From the NCBI GenBank assembly GCA_031284585.1, contig JAITXT010000003.1, forward strand, positions 1 to 64,000: a DNA stretch of 64,000 bases, written 5' to 3'. Below are positions 1-9,394 of this stretch, piece after piece. The stretch's first letter is position 1, and each line of letters starts with the position of its first letter. A model generated the notes under the pieces. It saw only the letters and a program-made list of their open reading frames with translations, searched no databases and was not told the DNA's origin. Source of the DNA: Acholeplasmatales bacterium. GTDB taxonomy: Bacteria; Bacillota_I; Bacilli_A; Acholeplasmatales; Acholeplasmataceae. A program made the translations under genes and the position numbers.

Positions 1-85
1 TAAGGGTTGTTTTACCATGATCAATGTGACCAATTGTACCGATGTTAACATGCGGTTTTGTTCTTTCGAATTTTTCTTTTGCCAT
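1..85 (-). CDS. tuf: Elongation factor Tu, N-terminal fragment (cut by window start)
   Basis: Only the first 28 codons are in the window. They read [20 protein letters not shown] and continue into the P-loop IDHGKTTL, the G1 motif of the EF-Tu GTPase, which delivers aminoacyl-tRNA to the ribosome. The start is ATG at 83-85, preceded by GGAGGA at a normal distance. The gene lies 36 bp downstream of fusA and closes the rpsL-rpsG-fusA-tuf operon. A small palindrome, ATATTTA-TTGC-TAAATAT (99-116), sits just before the ribosome binding site. The identification is secure from position and the GTPase motif even though most of the protein is missing. Confidence 0.95.
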   Translation of the reverse strand, partial: MAKEKFERTKPHVNIGTIGHIDHGKTTL

Positions 86-121
86 TATTTTCCTCCATAT
101 ATTTAGCAATAAATATTTATT

Positions 122-2194
122 TTAATTAGCTCCACGACGTTTAATAATTTCATCCAAAATTGCTTTCGGACATTTTTCAAACTTCGATAATTGCATAATG
201 AATGTACCTCTTCCTTGGGTGTTTGATCTAATTGCCGTAGCATATCCAAACATTTCTGATAAAGGAACGTTTGCTCTTACAACAACAGCATTCCCTCTAC
301 TTTCTTGGTATTCAATTCTACCTCTTCGGCTTGTTAAATCACCAATAACATTACCCACATAATCATTAGGTACCACAACTTCTACATCCATAATAGGTTC
401 AAGGATGACAGGAGCACATTTTTCTTTCGCAGCCTTAAGCGCCATCGATGCAGCAATCTTAAAGGCTAATTCAGATGAATCTACTTCATGAAATGATCCA
501 TCAAACAATGTTGCTTTAATATCCACAAGTGGATATCCAGCAAGAATTCCAGTAGGTAATGATTCTTCAATACCTTTCTGGACTGCAGGAATGTATACTC
601 TAGGGATAACACCTCCTACAATTTTATCTACAAACTCAAAACCTTTATCAGGATTTGGTTCGAATTTAATCCAACAATGACCATATTGACCATGGCCACC
701 AGATTGACGTACAAATTTACCTTCAATTTCAGCAGGTTTTGTAATAGTCTCTCTAAATGATACTTGAGGTGCCGCAACATTTGCTTCCACTTTAAATTCA
801 CGTTTCATTCTATCAACAATAATTTCTAGATGAAGTTCACCCATACCAGCGATAATAGTTTGACCTGTTTCTCTATCAGTATAAGTTTTAAAAGTTGGAT
901 CTTCTTCTGCAAGTTTCTGTAATGCAACTCCCATTTTTTCTTGATCACCTTTAGTTTTAGGTTCAATAGCAACGTTAATAACAGGTTCTGGGAAAGTCAT
1001 AGATTCAAGAATTATATCACTTTTTTCATCTGCTAATGTATCTCCAGTTGTAGTATCTTTTAATCCTACCACAGCCGCAATATCTCCAGCATAGACTTCC
1101 TTAATTTCTTCTCTATTATTAGCATGCATTTGAAGTAATCTTCCTACACGTTCTTTATTGTTCTTATTAGTATTTAATACATAAGAACCAGATTGTAACG
1201 TACCAGAATAAACTCTAAAGAAAGTTAATCTTCCTACAAATGGATCAGTCATTACTTTAAAAGCTAAAGCAATGAAAGGAGCATTATCTTTAGATTCTAA
1301 GATTATTTCATCTCCATCTCCGTTGTGAGCAATAACTGCTTCAACATCACTTGGGCTAGGTAGATAATCAATAACGGCATCTAACATCAACTTAACGCCT
1401 TTATTTTTAAAAGCAGATCCGCAGATAACTGGAAAGAAATTTACTGATAAAGTAGCTTTTCTTAAAGCTCTTTTAATTAATTCAGAAGAAGCTTCTCCAG
1501 TTTCAAGAAATTCAATCATTAATTCATCATCAAAATCAGATAAAGCATCAATTAATTCAACTCTCTTTTTTTCAATAATAGGTAATAAATGTGAAGGTAT
1601 TGGAATTATAACTGCATTTTCATCTTGATTACCATCATAATGATAAGCAACTCTATCAATGATATCAATAATACCATCAAAGTTACTTTCAGCACCAATA
1701 GGATAATTTATTGGATAAGCTTTAACACCTAATCTTGTATGAATTGTCTTGACAGCATTTTCGAAATCTGCTCCAATCTTATCCATCTTATTGACAAAAA
1801 CAATTCTAGGAACTTTGTATTCGGTAGCTTGACGCCAAACTGTCTCAGTTTGAGGTTCAACACCTGCTTGAGCATCTAGCACTGTAACTGCACCATCTAA
1901 GACTCTTAAACTACGAGATACTTCAACCGTAAAGTCAACGTGTCCCGGAGTGTCTATGATGTTTACACGATAGTCTTTCCAAAAAGCTGTGGTTGCCGCA
2001 GAAGTAATTGTAATACCTCTTTCTTGTTCTTGAACCATCCAGTCCATAGCGGCTGCACCATCGTGCACTTCTCCAATCCTATGAATTTTTCCAGTGTGAT
2101 ATAAAACTCTTTCTGTAGTGGTAGTTTTACCAGCATCAATATGAGCCATTATTCCTATATTTCTAGTTTTTTCTAATGAGTACGCACGTGGCAT
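122..2194 (-). CDS. fusA: Elongation factor G
   Basis: A 690-residue translational GTPase that drives ribosomal translocation. The N-terminus shows the G1 motif [15 protein letters not shown] (about residues 17-31), G3 DTPGHVDF (about 81-88) and G4 NKMDK (about 135-139), followed by the usual domains II-V. The stretch [20 protein letters not shown] begins domain IV. The length is normal for bacterial EF-G. It is the third gene of the str operon, 19 bp after rpsG, with an AGAGG ribosome binding site before ATG. Nothing suggests a specialised paralogue such as an antibiotic-resistance EF-G; the operon position argues for the housekeeping copy. Confidence 0.98.
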   Translation of the reverse strand: MPRAYSLEKTRNIGIMAHIDAGKTTTTERVLYHTGKIHRIGEVHDGAAAMDWMVQEQERGITITSAATTAFWKDYRVNIIDTPGHVDFTVEVSRSLRVLDGAVTVLDAQAGVEPQTETVWRQATEYKVPRIVFVNKMDKIGADFENAVKTIHTRLGVKAYPINYPIGAESNFDGIIDIIDRVAYHYDGNQDENAVIIPIPSHLLPIIEKKRVELIDALSDFDDELMIEFLETGEASSELIKRALRKATLSVNFFPVICGSAFKNKGVKLMLDAVIDYLPSPSDVEAVIAHNGDGDEIILESKDNAPFIALAFKVMTDPFVGRLTFFRVYSGTLQSGSYVLNTNKNNKERVGRLLQMHANNREEIKEVYAGDIAAVVGLKDTTTGDTLADEKSDIILESMTFPEPVINVAIEPKTKGDQEKMGVALQKLAEEDPTFKTYTDRETGQTIIAGMGELHLEIIVDRMKREFKVEANVAAPQVSFRETITKPAEIEGKFVRQSGGHGQYGHCWIKFEPNPDKGFEFVDKIVGGVIPRVYIPAVQKGIEESLPTGILAGYPLVDIKATLFDGSFHEVDSSELAFKIAASMALKAAKEKCAPVILEPIMDVEVVVPNDYVGNVIGDLTSRRGRIEYQESRGNAVVVRANVPLSEMFGYATAIRSNTQGRGTFIMQLSKFEKCPKAILDEIIKRRGAN

Positions 2195-2213
2195 CTTTTT
2201 AATAACCTCTTAA

Positions 2214-2684
2214 TTAGTAACGATAATGAGCGAAAGCCTTATTTGCTTCAGCCATTTTATGTACATCTTCTCTTTTCTTTACTGCTGCTCCAGTTCCATT
2301 TGAAGCATCTAGTATTTCATTAGCAAGTTTTTCTTGCATTGTTTTTTCACGACGAAGTCTAGCATAAGACACTAACCAACGTAATCCTAAAGCTTTTCTT
2401 CTATCAGGTCTTACTTCAGTCGGTACTTGTAAATTTTGTCCTCCGACTCTTTTACTTCTAACTTCTAATGTTGGCATAATATTATTTAAAGCTTCATTAA
2501 ATACTTCCAATGGATCTTTACTTGATTTATCTTTAATTATATTGAATGCACCATATAATATGCTTTGAGCTGTTCCTTTCTTTCCTTCTTCCATAATCCT
2601 ATTAATTAGATTAGTAACTAACTTAGAATGGTAAATTGGATCAGGTAACACATCTCTTTTTACGACATTTCCCTTTCTTGGCAT
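2214..2684 (-). CDS. rpsG: 30S ribosomal protein S7
   Basis: A 156-residue small-subunit protein that nucleates assembly of the 30S head and contacts the E-site. The start [20 protein letters not shown] and the internal [20 protein letters not shown] are typical S7 signatures, as is [16 protein letters not shown] further on. The C-terminus [14 protein letters not shown] is complete. It lies between rpsL and fusA, with ribosome binding site AGAGGAG ahead of ATG. In other bacteria S7 can repress its own operon; no obvious S7-binding mimic is visible in the 31-bp rpsL-rpsG gap. Confidence 0.98.
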   Translation of the reverse strand: MPRKGNVVKRDVLPDPIYHSKLVTNLINRIMEEGKKGTAQSILYGAFNIIKDKSSKDPLEVFNEALNNIMPTLEVRSKRVGGQNLQVPTEVRPDRRKALGLRWLVSYARLRREKTMQEKLANEILDASNGTGAAVKKREDVHKMAEANKAFAHYRY

Positions 2685-2715
2685 TTTGATTCTCCTCTTT
2701 TAGATTATTCTTTGA

Positions 2716-3147
2716 TTATTTCTTTTTTGCTACTACTGCTTTTGGACGTTTTGCTCCGTATTTGCTACGTCCTTGCTTTCTGTTGGCAACACCAGTTGTA
2801 TCTAGTGTACCGCGAATAATATGATATCTAACACCAGGTAGGTCTTTTACTCTTCCACCTCTGATTAGAACCACACTATGCTCTTGAAGAGTATGTCCTA
2901 TACCCGGAATATAAGCAGTTACTTCAGTACCATTAGATAATCTAACTCTGGCATATTTTCTTAATGCAGAATTCGGTTTCTTAGGGGTCATAGTTGTAAC
3001 TCTGGTACAAACTCCTCTTTTCTGTGGGGAAGAATAAACAGATTGTTTTTTCTTAAGATTGTTTAAACCATAAAGTAACGCTGGTGACTTTGATTTATAC
3101 TCCTTATCAATTCTTCCTTGTCTTACAAGTTGTGCTATTGTTGGCAT
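2716..3147 (-). CDS. rpsL: 30S ribosomal protein S12
   Basis: A 143-residue decoding-centre protein, first gene of the str operon. The motif [17 protein letters not shown] carries the lysine that governs streptomycin response, and [17 protein letters not shown] carries the conserved aspartate modified in many bacteria. I start it at [12 protein letters not shown] (ATG at 3145-3147) because AAAAGGAGAAAAG stands immediately before it and S12 proteins normally begin this way. The frame stays open upstream to a GTG at 3184-3186, but that 13-residue extension runs through a leader hairpin and is unlikely to be translated. Confidence 0.97.
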   Translation of the reverse strand: MPTIAQLVRQGRIDKEYKSKSPALLYGLNNLKKKQSVYSSPQKRGVCTRVTTMTPKKPNSALRKYARVRLSNGTEVTAYIPGIGHTLQEHSVVLIRGGRVKDLPGVRYHIIRGTLDTTGVANRKQGRSKYGAKRPKAVVAKKK

Positions 3148-3251
3148 CTTTTCTCCTTTTTTGGAACACACCCTCAGGCGTTCCACAATTTATTTAGTGG
3201 CTTTATAAAGCCAAAATTTACATATATAATATGGTACGTTTTTTTCGTACC
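3148..3251 (-). promoter_or_regulatory. Structured 5' leader of the str operon (three hairpins)
   Basis: About 104 nt separate the predicted transcription start from rpsL. Three inverted repeats lie in it. At 3233-3251 is GGTACG-A7-CGTACC (as transcribed), which begins at or within a base of the predicted +1 and so would form a 5'-terminal hairpin. At 3199-3212 is the palindrome GGCTTTATAAAGCC. At 3163-3184 is GGAACGCC-TGAG-GGTGTGTTCC, 12 nt before the ribosome binding site. None has a U-tract typical of a terminator. Roles in mRNA stability or ribosomal-protein feedback are inference only. Confidence 0.55.
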
Positions 3252-3256
3252 TAAAT

Positions 3257-3285
3257 ATTGTATTACAAAGTTATTTAAAAGTCAA
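3257..3285 (-). promoter_or_regulatory. str operon promoter
   Basis: On the minus strand TTGACT (3280-3285) and TACAAT (3257-3262) are separated by exactly 17 bp, close to the housekeeping sigma consensus. Initiation would fall near 3250-3252. It is the clearest full -35/-10 promoter in the window, fitting strong expression of translation genes. Confidence 0.85.
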
Positions 3286-3361
3286 GGAAAATGTCCTATT
3301 TTTTCAAAAAATACATTTATTTGTCAAATATTTAACTTTTTCGAGAAATTCAAGGTTATTT

Positions 3362-3370
3362 TGTTATAAT
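3362..3370 (+). promoter_or_regulatory. Extended -10 promoter for aroE-aroC-recG
   Basis: TGTTATAAT, an extended -10 (TGnTATAAT), lies 24 bp before the aroE start codon. No convincing -35 box stands 17 bp upstream. The ribosome binding site GGAGG follows at 3380-3384. Confidence 0.6.
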
Positions 3371-3394
3371 TATTAAAATGGAGGTTTAAAATAG

Positions 3395-4165
3395 ATGATT
3401 AAAATTGCACTTACTGGAAAAAATATATCTTATAGCAAATCTCCACTCCTTTATAGTCTTTTATCTAAATATTTTAAAGATGAAATTGTTTGTGACTTAA
3501 TTGATATTGAAGAAGATCAATTAGAATTAACTTTAGATAAAATTAGAAATAAAGAATATCTTGGAACTTCTGTCACTATTCCATATAAAGAAAAAGTAAT
3601 CAAGTACTTAGATTCTCTAACTGAAAAAGCAAAGTTTGTTGGTGCCGTTAACTGTGTTTATTTAAAAGAGGGAAAACTAATCGGGGATAATACTGATATT
3701 GATGGATTAGAGTTTCTTTTAAATAATAATAATATCTCTTATCACGATAAAAAAATTATTTGTCTAGGCACAGGAGGTGCCGCAAAGTCTACTAAGTATG
3801 TTTTTAGAAATGATAATCTTACTTTTGTGACTAGAAATAAGGATAATTATAAGGGGGATTTTGCAAAAGTAATTTCCTACCAAGAATTAAATGACAATTA
3901 CGATATTTATATAAACTGTACTCCTATAGGTACTAATAGTACTATTGATTGTCCTATTGATACTAATATTATAAAAGATAAAATCACAATTGATTTTGTA
4001 TATAAACCTAAAAACACTTTATTTGTTACTAAATCTAGACTAGGGATTAGTGGAGTAGATATATTAATAGGTCAAGGATTGAGTGCCCTTAATAATTATC
4101 TGGATATCAAAATAAAATTAAGTCTTAACGAATTAAATGAACTAAGAGAGGAATTAACTAAATGA
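3395..4165 (+). CDS. aroE: Shikimate dehydrogenase
   Basis: 256 residues. It reduces 3-dehydroshikimate to shikimate with NADPH in aromatic amino acid synthesis. The N-terminal substrate domain shows YSKSPLLYSLL (the S-x-S-P shikimate site) and TVTIPYKEKVIKYL with the catalytic lysine; NTDIDG supplies the catalytic aspartate region. The nucleotide fold begins at LGTGGAAKST (about residues 124-133), followed by DFVYKPKNT and the C-terminal GVDILIGQGLSAL. Slightly shorter than most AroE proteins but all landmarks are present. Its end overlaps aroC by four bases (ATGA), so the two are translationally coupled. No other shikimate gene is in the window. Confidence 0.95.
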   Translation: MIKIALTGKNISYSKSPLLYSLLSKYFKDEIVCDLIDIEEDQLELTLDKIRNKEYLGTSVTIPYKEKVIKYLDSLTEKAKFVGAVNCVYLKEGKLIGDNTDIDGLEFLLNNNNISYHDKKIICLGTGGAAKSTKYVFRNDNLTFVTRNKDNYKGDFAKVISYQELNDNYDIYINCTPIGTNSTIDCPIDTNIIKDKITIDFVYKPKNTLFVTKSRLGISGVDILIGQGLSALNNYLDIKIKLSLNELNELREELTK

Positions 4166-5163
4166 ATACATATGGAAATATTTTCAAAGTTACAATTTTT
4201 GGAGAATCACACTCAAGCCTTATGGGTGTAGTATTAGATGGAGTAAAAGGCGGAATTAGAATTAATTTAGATCAAATCAAAGAAGATCTAGTCAGAAGAC
4301 AACCTCAATCACTAGGAAATACTCTTAGAAGAGAAAAGGATGATTTTGAAATTATCTCTGGTGTGCTTGCGGATGAACAAGGTTTTTTATCAACTGGTGC
4401 TCCAATTACTATTTTACTTAAAAATAATAATATCAATTCTAAAAGTTATGAAGATTTCAAGTTTCATTACAGACCTTCACAAACTGATCTTGTCGCAAAA
4501 TATAGATATGATAGTTATAATGATTCTCGAGGAAGTGGAATATTCTCCGCCAGATTAACTGCCCTACTTACTATATCTGGTTCGATTGCGAAAATGGTTC
4601 TTGATAAAGTTATCTTCACCTCAGAAATAACTGAACTTGCAGGTATTAAAGATTCATCACTATTTCCAGAAAAGGTTAAAGAGATAATTGATTCATTAGA
4701 TAGTATAGGGGGAAGAATAAAAGTTACTATTAAAAATTACCCGATTGGGATCGGGAATCCTTATTTTTCGAAACTTAGCGCTGAACTTGCGCATATTCTT
4801 TTTTCAATTCCTGCGGTTAAAGGAGTTAATTTTGGAGATATTTTAGATTCAAGTATTCTTCAAGGAAGTTTATTTAATGATTTAATATTAAATGCGGAAG
4901 GAAAAACTGAAACCAATCATGCTGGAGGTATTGTAGGCGGAATTTCAAACGGAAATGATATTGTTATAAATTGTCTTCTAAAACCTATCGCTTCAATTAG
5001 ACTTCCTCAAAAAACATATAATGATAAAACCAAAAAAATGGAAACCTTAGTAATCGCCGGACGCCATGATTCTTATTATATAGATAGAGCAAGGGTCATT
5101 CTAGAAAATGCATGTGCGATAGTTTTACTTGATCAATTATTACTAACTAAAGCTTTAAAATAA
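4162..5163 (+). CDS. aroC: Chorismate synthase
   Basis: 333 residues. It converts 5-enolpyruvylshikimate-3-phosphate to chorismate and needs reduced FMN. Family signatures are GESHSSLMGVVLDGVKGG at the N-terminus, the RRQPQ motif, SRGSGIFSARLTALLTISGS in the centre (alanine instead of the usual glycine in SGRLTA), NHAGGIVGGISNG, and the C-terminal RHDSYYIDRARVILENACA. It overlaps aroE at its start and recG at its stop (TAATG), forming one tight transcription unit. FMN dependence makes an indirect link with the riboflavin-uptake gene at 62.6 kb. Confidence 0.96.
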   Translation: MNTYGNIFKVTIFGESHSSLMGVVLDGVKGGIRINLDQIKEDLVRRQPQSLGNTLRREKDDFEIISGVLADEQGFLSTGAPITILLKNNNINSKSYEDFKFHYRPSQTDLVAKYRYDSYNDSRGSGIFSARLTALLTISGSIAKMVLDKVIFTSEITELAGIKDSSLFPEKVKEIIDSLDSIGGRIKVTIKNYPIGIGNPYFSKLSAELAHILFSIPAVKGVNFGDILDSSILQGSLFNDLILNAEGKTETNHAGGIVGGISNGNDIVINCLLKPIASIRLPQKTYNDKTKKMETLVIAGRHDSYYIDRARVILENACAIVLLDQLLLTKALK

Positions 5164-7031
5164 TGAATGAATTATTAAGAAATCTTTCTTATAACAAAAA
5201 AACTATTCAAAAATTAATCAAACATAACATTAATACAACTTATCAATTGATAACAACTTTTCCAAAAAACTATGATTATTTATTACCAAGTGAGAAGATA
5301 GAAAGAGACAATAATTCTACTATTTTAATAACAATTAAAACTGAAATTACTGAAATAAATAAAAAAAATATGACAATTTGTAAGTTTATTGGGACATTTA
5401 AAAATGAAACAATAAATTTTATTTCTTTTTTTAAAATTTATGAAAGAAAAGATGATAGAGTTATAGTACTAGGAAAATATGACGAGATAAATAATTTATT
5501 TACAATTAAAAAAATAAGTAATGAGAAAGACTCCGGCATAAAACCCAACTATCCTTTTAAAGATATAAGTTCCAAAATGATTTCTAAATTAATAGAAAAT
5601 ATTTTTAAGCATAACGATTATATTATTTATAATGACATTAATCCAAAGTTAATTGAAGAATATAATCTTTATTCCAAATATGAGACCTATTATTCGCTTC
5701 ATTTCCCAGACGATAATTTTAATATTAATAAAGCAATAACGTCAAATAAATATTTTGAAGTATATTTATATATTAAAAAAACTCTGTTTATAGTTGAAAA
5801 AAAGACTAGGATTAAAAAAAATATTGATATAAAGGAAGTTAAAGAATTAATTTCAACACTTCCATTTACTTTAACCGAATCACAAAAGAAAGCTTGTAAT
5901 AATATCATTCAAAAATTTTATCTTAATGAAACTTCTTTTACATTACTAGAAGGAGATACAGGAAGTGGTAAAACTATAGTCTCTTTAATAGCAATGTATG
6001 CCGTGTCTCAAAATGAACAAGTTGCCCTAATTGCTCCAACAGAAATTCTAGCCAAACAGCATTATGATTTATTTACTAAAATCATTAAAAATCGCACTAT
6101 TATGCTACTAACTAGTAATTCAAAAACTAGAGAAGAAATAACAAATTTATTAAAAAATGGGGAAATAGATATTATTATTGGAACTCATATTATATTTTCC
6201 GAAGATGTAATTTTTAAGAATCTTGGTTTAGTAGTTATTGATGAGCAACACAAATTTGGAGTTCTTGCAAGGGAATCAATTTACACGAAAGCAGCATCCG
6301 GAATAGATACTATCTCACTTTCAGCTACTCCAATTCCTAGAACTTTAATTGAAATATTTTTTAATAATACTGTTCTAAAATTAGAGAAAAATATTAACGG
6401 AAGAAAAGAAGTAGTGACAAAATGTATTACCTACGAAGATCTTAATATATTTTTTAGGGTAGCTAAAAAAGAATTAGATAAAGGAAATAAAGTTTTATGT
6501 GTGGCTCCAGCCATAGATACAAACTATTCAATAAGTGTAAATAAAGTATACGAACTATTAAGCAAATATTTCATAGATTATGATATTTTCCAAATTCATG
6601 GTAAAATGAGACCAAATGAAATAGAGAAAAACTACTTTGAATTCAAACAATCAAAAAACGGAATCTTAATTGCTACTAAAATGATTGAGGAAGGAATAGA
6701 TATCCCTAATGCAACCGTAATCGCAATATTTGATGCTCACTTCTTTGGACTTTCAGAATTACATCAATTAAGAGGAAGAGTAGGAAGAAGCAACTTAGAA
6801 AGTTGTGCTTTCCTCATTAGTGATAATAGTAACACTCAAAGACTAGGACTTTTAGAGAAAGAAAACGATTCTTTTGTCCTTGCGGAAGAAGATCTTAAGG
6901 AGCGAGGTCCAGGAAACTTTTTAGGATTAAGTCAAAGTGGTAATTTAAGTTTCAAATTTTTTGATTTTAAAAAAGACTATGAAATCTTTTTAAATGTCCT
7001 CAACTTCTTCAAGAATATGAATAGAAAATAA
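5163..7031 (+). CDS. recG: ATP-dependent DNA helicase RecG
   Basis: 622 residues, a superfamily 2 helicase that remodels stalled replication forks and Holliday junctions. An OB-like wedge region lies at about residues 50-120. Helicase motifs follow: Walker A LLEGDTGSGKT (about 261-271), DEQH in VVIDEQHKFGVLARE, SLSATPIPRTLIE, and QLRGRVGRSN near the C-terminus, then the RecG-type tail DLKERGPGNFLGLSQSG. It is shorter than typical RecG (near 680), mostly in the N-terminal part. DEQH and the GRVGR region distinguish it from PriA and Mfd. A weak hairpin, AAAGATT/AATCTTT at 7040-7063, may end the transcript. Confidence 0.93.
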   Translation: MNELLRNLSYNKKTIQKLIKHNINTTYQLITTFPKNYDYLLPSEKIERDNNSTILITIKTEITEINKKNMTICKFIGTFKNETINFISFFKIYERKDDRVIVLGKYDEINNLFTIKKISNEKDSGIKPNYPFKDISSKMISKLIENIFKHNDYIIYNDINPKLIEEYNLYSKYETYYSLHFPDDNFNINKAITSNKYFEVYLYIKKTLFIVEKKTRIKKNIDIKEVKELISTLPFTLTESQKKACNNIIQKFYLNETSFTLLEGDTGSGKTIVSLIAMYAVSQNEQVALIAPTEILAKQHYDLFTKIIKNRTIMLLTSNSKTREEITNLLKNGEIDIIIGTHIIFSEDVIFKNLGLVVIDEQHKFGVLARESIYTKAASGIDTISLSATPIPRTLIEIFFNNTVLKLEKNINGRKEVVTKCITYEDLNIFFRVAKKELDKGNKVLCVAPAIDTNYSISVNKVYELLSKYFIDYDIFQIHGKMRPNEIEKNYFEFKQSKNGILIATKMIEEGIDIPNATVIAIFDAHFFGLSELHQLRGRVGRSNLESCAFLISDNSNTQRLGLLEKENDSFVLAEEDLKERGPGNFLGLSQSGNLSFKFFDFKKDYEIFLNVLNFFKNMNRK

Positions 7032-7112
7032 TAAATTATAAAGATTTAAGTAATTTAATCTTTTATTCGCATTTTTTTATATAATTATTAAGAGTTTATA
7101 AAAGGAGAAATT

Positions 7113-7394
7113 ATGTCAAAGAGAAGTTCAGATGGTAATTTAGTTGGTTGTTTAGCATTATTCAGTTTGTTTTTTTGGGCAATAGTCCAAGTATTTGGTT
7201 TATTCCATATTTTCCAACTAGCAATATTGAGTTCACTCTCTAATTTATTTATGCTAATAGCGATGGGATGGAGTGCGTATTTATATTCAAGAAGAAGTAA
7301 AGTTCTTAGAAATATTTTTATATTTATTGTTGTGGTAGTTTTAGTACTCTGGGTATTTAATTCATTCCCACAAATTAGATTTTGGGAAAAATAA
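7113..7394 (+). CDS. Small membrane protein of unknown function (93 aa)
   Basis: Not recognised. It begins MSKRSSDGNL and has three hydrophobic stretches at about residues 10-32, 33-54 and 65-82, with a basic loop SRRSKVLR between the last two. It has an AAAGGAG ribosome binding site and its own TATAAT (7080-7085) upstream, and a strong terminator 4 bp after the stop, so it looks like a monocistronic gene. A reading frame on the opposite strand (7088-7408) is a shadow with no ribosome binding site. Like the 73-residue protein at 9.4 kb it starts MSKR, but the two do not otherwise resemble each other. Confidence 0.6.
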   Translation: MSKRSSDGNLVGCLALFSLFFWAIVQVFGLFHIFQLAILSSLSNLFMLIAMGWSAYLYSRRSKVLRNIFIFIVVVVLVLWVFNSFPQIRFWEK

Positions 7395-7397
7395 TTA

Positions 7398-7433
7398 AAA
7401 AAAGCCATTAGAAATAATGGCTTTTATTTTTTT
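7398..7433. terminator. Bidirectional terminator
   Basis: AAAGCCATTA-GAAA-TAATGGCTTT is a ten-base-pair stem with T-runs on the plus side and A-runs on the minus side. It can end the small membrane protein gene on plus and the tRNA-Lys transcript on minus. Confidence 0.9.
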
Positions 7434-7435
7434 AT

Positions 7436-7511
7436 TGGTACTCCCTCACGGGCTCGAACCGTGGACCCACTGATTAAGAGTCAGTTGCTCTGCCAACTGA
7501 GCTAAGGAAGC
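7436..7511 (-). tRNA. tRNA-Lys (anticodon CUU)
   Basis: A 76-nt cloverleaf with encoded CCA. The D-stem is GCTC/GAGC, the anticodon stem ACTGA/TCAGT encloses loop CTCTTAA (anticodon CTT, reads AAG), and the T-arm CACGG-TTCGAGC-CCGTG is standard. The acceptor stem GCTTCCT/AGGGAGT closes with a G1-U72 wobble and has another at 4-69. Discriminator base is A. Confidence 0.95.
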
Positions 7512-7529
7512 ATCTAAATAAATCATAAT

Positions 7530-7558
7530 ATTATACCAAAAACTTAAACATTTAGCAA
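7530..7558 (-). promoter_or_regulatory. tRNA-Lys promoter
   Basis: Minus-strand TTGCTA (7553-7558), a 17-bp spacer and TATAAT (7530-7535) with an upstream TGG, so it has both a -35 box and an extended -10. It lies 18 bp before the tRNA 5' end. Confidence 0.75.
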
Positions 7559-7754
7559 TAAATTCACCTTAAAAGACCTATTCTACAATTTAAAAATTGA
7601 GATATTTTGATATTGAGTTATTTAAAATTATCATATTTATCCAAGTATTTAAAAAAATGAAATATAAAATATTTGATTATTGTATTAAAATAGCCTATTT
7701 CTTTTAAATTTTATTAGTAATAAAGCGATTTTATTTAGATAAATATTTATTTTT

Positions 7755-7763
7755 TGGTATAAT
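7755..7763 (+). promoter_or_regulatory. Extended -10 promoter of the symporter gene
   Basis: TGGTATAAT stands 41 bp before the ATG at 7805, with AAAGGAG as ribosome binding site. No good -35 is present. The rest of 7559-7754 is AT-rich with no gene or clear structure. Confidence 0.6.
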
Positions 7764-7804
7764 ATGAGTAAACACTTGTGCTAAGATAAATAAAGGAGAA
7801 ATCT

Positions 7805-9235
7805 ATGACCCAAGATTCTAAAAACAGATATTTTTATAGCGTCGGTACCATTGGAAGAGATATGTTTTACTCGCTTGTATTTGGTAATTTTTTGTATTTT
7901 ATTACTATAATTTGTGGTTTAAACACAAATTCAATTCGTTATATTATTGGAATTACCGTAGTATTTACTATTCTACGAGTATTTGATGCCTTAAATGATC
8001 CTCTTACTGGATACTTCGTTGATAAAACAAAAAGTAGATACGGTAAATTTAAACCTTGGATTTTAATAGGAACAATAGGTTCTATTTTTGCTGGTCTATT
8101 ACTTTTTGTTGACTGGAATAATACTTATCCAGATACTACTATTGGAACCATACTCTTTATTGGAACTATCTTTGTAATTTATTTAATCCTTGACTTCTTC
8201 TTTGGACTTAATGATACAGCCTACTGGGGAATGTTACCAAGTTTATCATCTAATAATAAACAAAGAGAAAAAACAGGTTCAGTAGCAAGAATTTGTGCAA
8301 GTATAGGTTCATTTTCGATGGCAATTATGATTATGCCATTACTACAAAAGGGGGACATTAAAAATGATCCCGGAATATTAATTCAATTTTTTAATGGAAA
8401 TGGTCAATTAGCTTGGATCGTATTCATGGTATTTATTTGTATTCTCATGTTAGGATTTCAATTATTTACACTTTTTGGAGTAAAAGAGAAAAAAGAATTT
8501 AAAGAAAATGAAAAATATACTTTAAAAGATATGTGGAAAGCTATTGCTAGTAATGATCAATTAATTGTGATTGCGATATCTATGCTTTTATTTAATACTG
8601 GATATATGATAGCTATTGGTGCGGCACCTTATTTCTGTCGTTTCGTAATTGGACAAGAAAGTTTTTATTCAACTTTTGCTTTAGTTCTTGGAGTAAGTCA
8701 ATTAATTACCATTGGAATATTTCCGTTTCTCACCAAAATTCTTAAAAGAAATACTTTATTTACGATTGGATTTGCCGCATTTGTAATTGGATTTATTATT
8801 ATGGCGTTTTCTTATACATTTATTCCTTTGTTTATTGTAGGAGGCATCTTTGGATTTGCAGGTCAAGGACTTGTTCAAGTACTTATGTTAATTTTTATTC
8901 AAGATACAGTTGAATACGGACAACTTAAAAATAATAAGAGAAGCGTAGCTGTTACATTTTCTACTCAATCATTTATTAATAAAGGTTCTTCAGCAATCGG
9001 TGAAATTCTATTTGTAAGTGCACTCTTAACATTTATTAATTTTGGTCCTCAAATAAAACCAGAAGAAGTCGTGGACTCGCAAAAATTATACTTTTCAATG
9101 GGAATGTTTATTATTCCAATTATACTAGCCGTTATTGGTTATATAATTTATAAACTAACTTTTAAAATTGATGAAAAACGTCACGATGAAATTGTGGAGG
9201 AACTTAAAAAAAGAGGAGATGTAATCGAAGATTAA
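7805..9235 (+). CDS. Sugar:cation symporter, GPH (MelB-like) family
   Basis: 476 residues with about twelve hydrophobic spans, a secondary transporter of the glycoside-pentoside-hexuronide:cation family in the major facilitator superfamily. The family signature is visible early: DALNDPLTGYFVDKTKSRYGKFKPW (given here only as landmark, residues about 61-85), with the DP..G..D+ and R.G+.+PW elements. A second landmark, FIQDTVEYGQLKNNKRSVA, lies in the second half as in MelB-type proteins. The substrate (glycoside or hexuronide) cannot be told from sequence and no sugar-degrading gene is adjacent. It is transcribed alone from an extended -10 promoter. Confidence 0.85.
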   Translation: MTQDSKNRYFYSVGTIGRDMFYSLVFGNFLYFITIICGLNTNSIRYIIGITVVFTILRVFDALNDPLTGYFVDKTKSRYGKFKPWILIGTIGSIFAGLLLFVDWNNTYPDTTIGTILFIGTIFVIYLILDFFFGLNDTAYWGMLPSLSSNNKQREKTGSVARICASIGSFSMAIMIMPLLQKGDIKNDPGILIQFFNGNGQLAWIVFMVFICILMLGFQLFTLFGVKEKKEFKENEKYTLKDMWKAIASNDQLIVIAISMLLFNTGYMIAIGAAPYFCRFVIGQESFYSTFALVLGVSQLITIGIFPFLTKILKRNTLFTIGFAAFVIGFIIMAFSYTFIPLFIVGGIFGFAGQGLVQVLMLIFIQDTVEYGQLKNNKRSVAVTFSTQSFINKGSSAIGEILFVSALLTFINFGPQIKPEEVVDSQKLYFSMGMFIIPIILAVIGYIIYKLTFKIDEKRHDEIVEELKKRGDVIED

Positions 9236-9394
9236 TTAATAAAATACCATTTTTAAAAAAATATATATTTCGATAAAATACGAAATTTAACATAAAAATA
9301 ACTTAAATTTTTAGATATTTCTTTCTATTATCGAATTTATTAAATATGTAAATTTATTGTCGTATAATATTAACATTAAAAAGGAGATTTTATA

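Noticed and set aside
3148-3186. GTG start 13 codons upstream of rpsL
   Set aside because: The extension runs through a hairpin and the rpsL ribosome binding site; S12 proteins begin MPTIxQL.
7088-7408. 106-codon minus-strand frame over the 93-residue membrane protein
   Set aside because: It starts inside the terminator hairpin, without a ribosome binding site. The plus-strand gene has one and a promoter.
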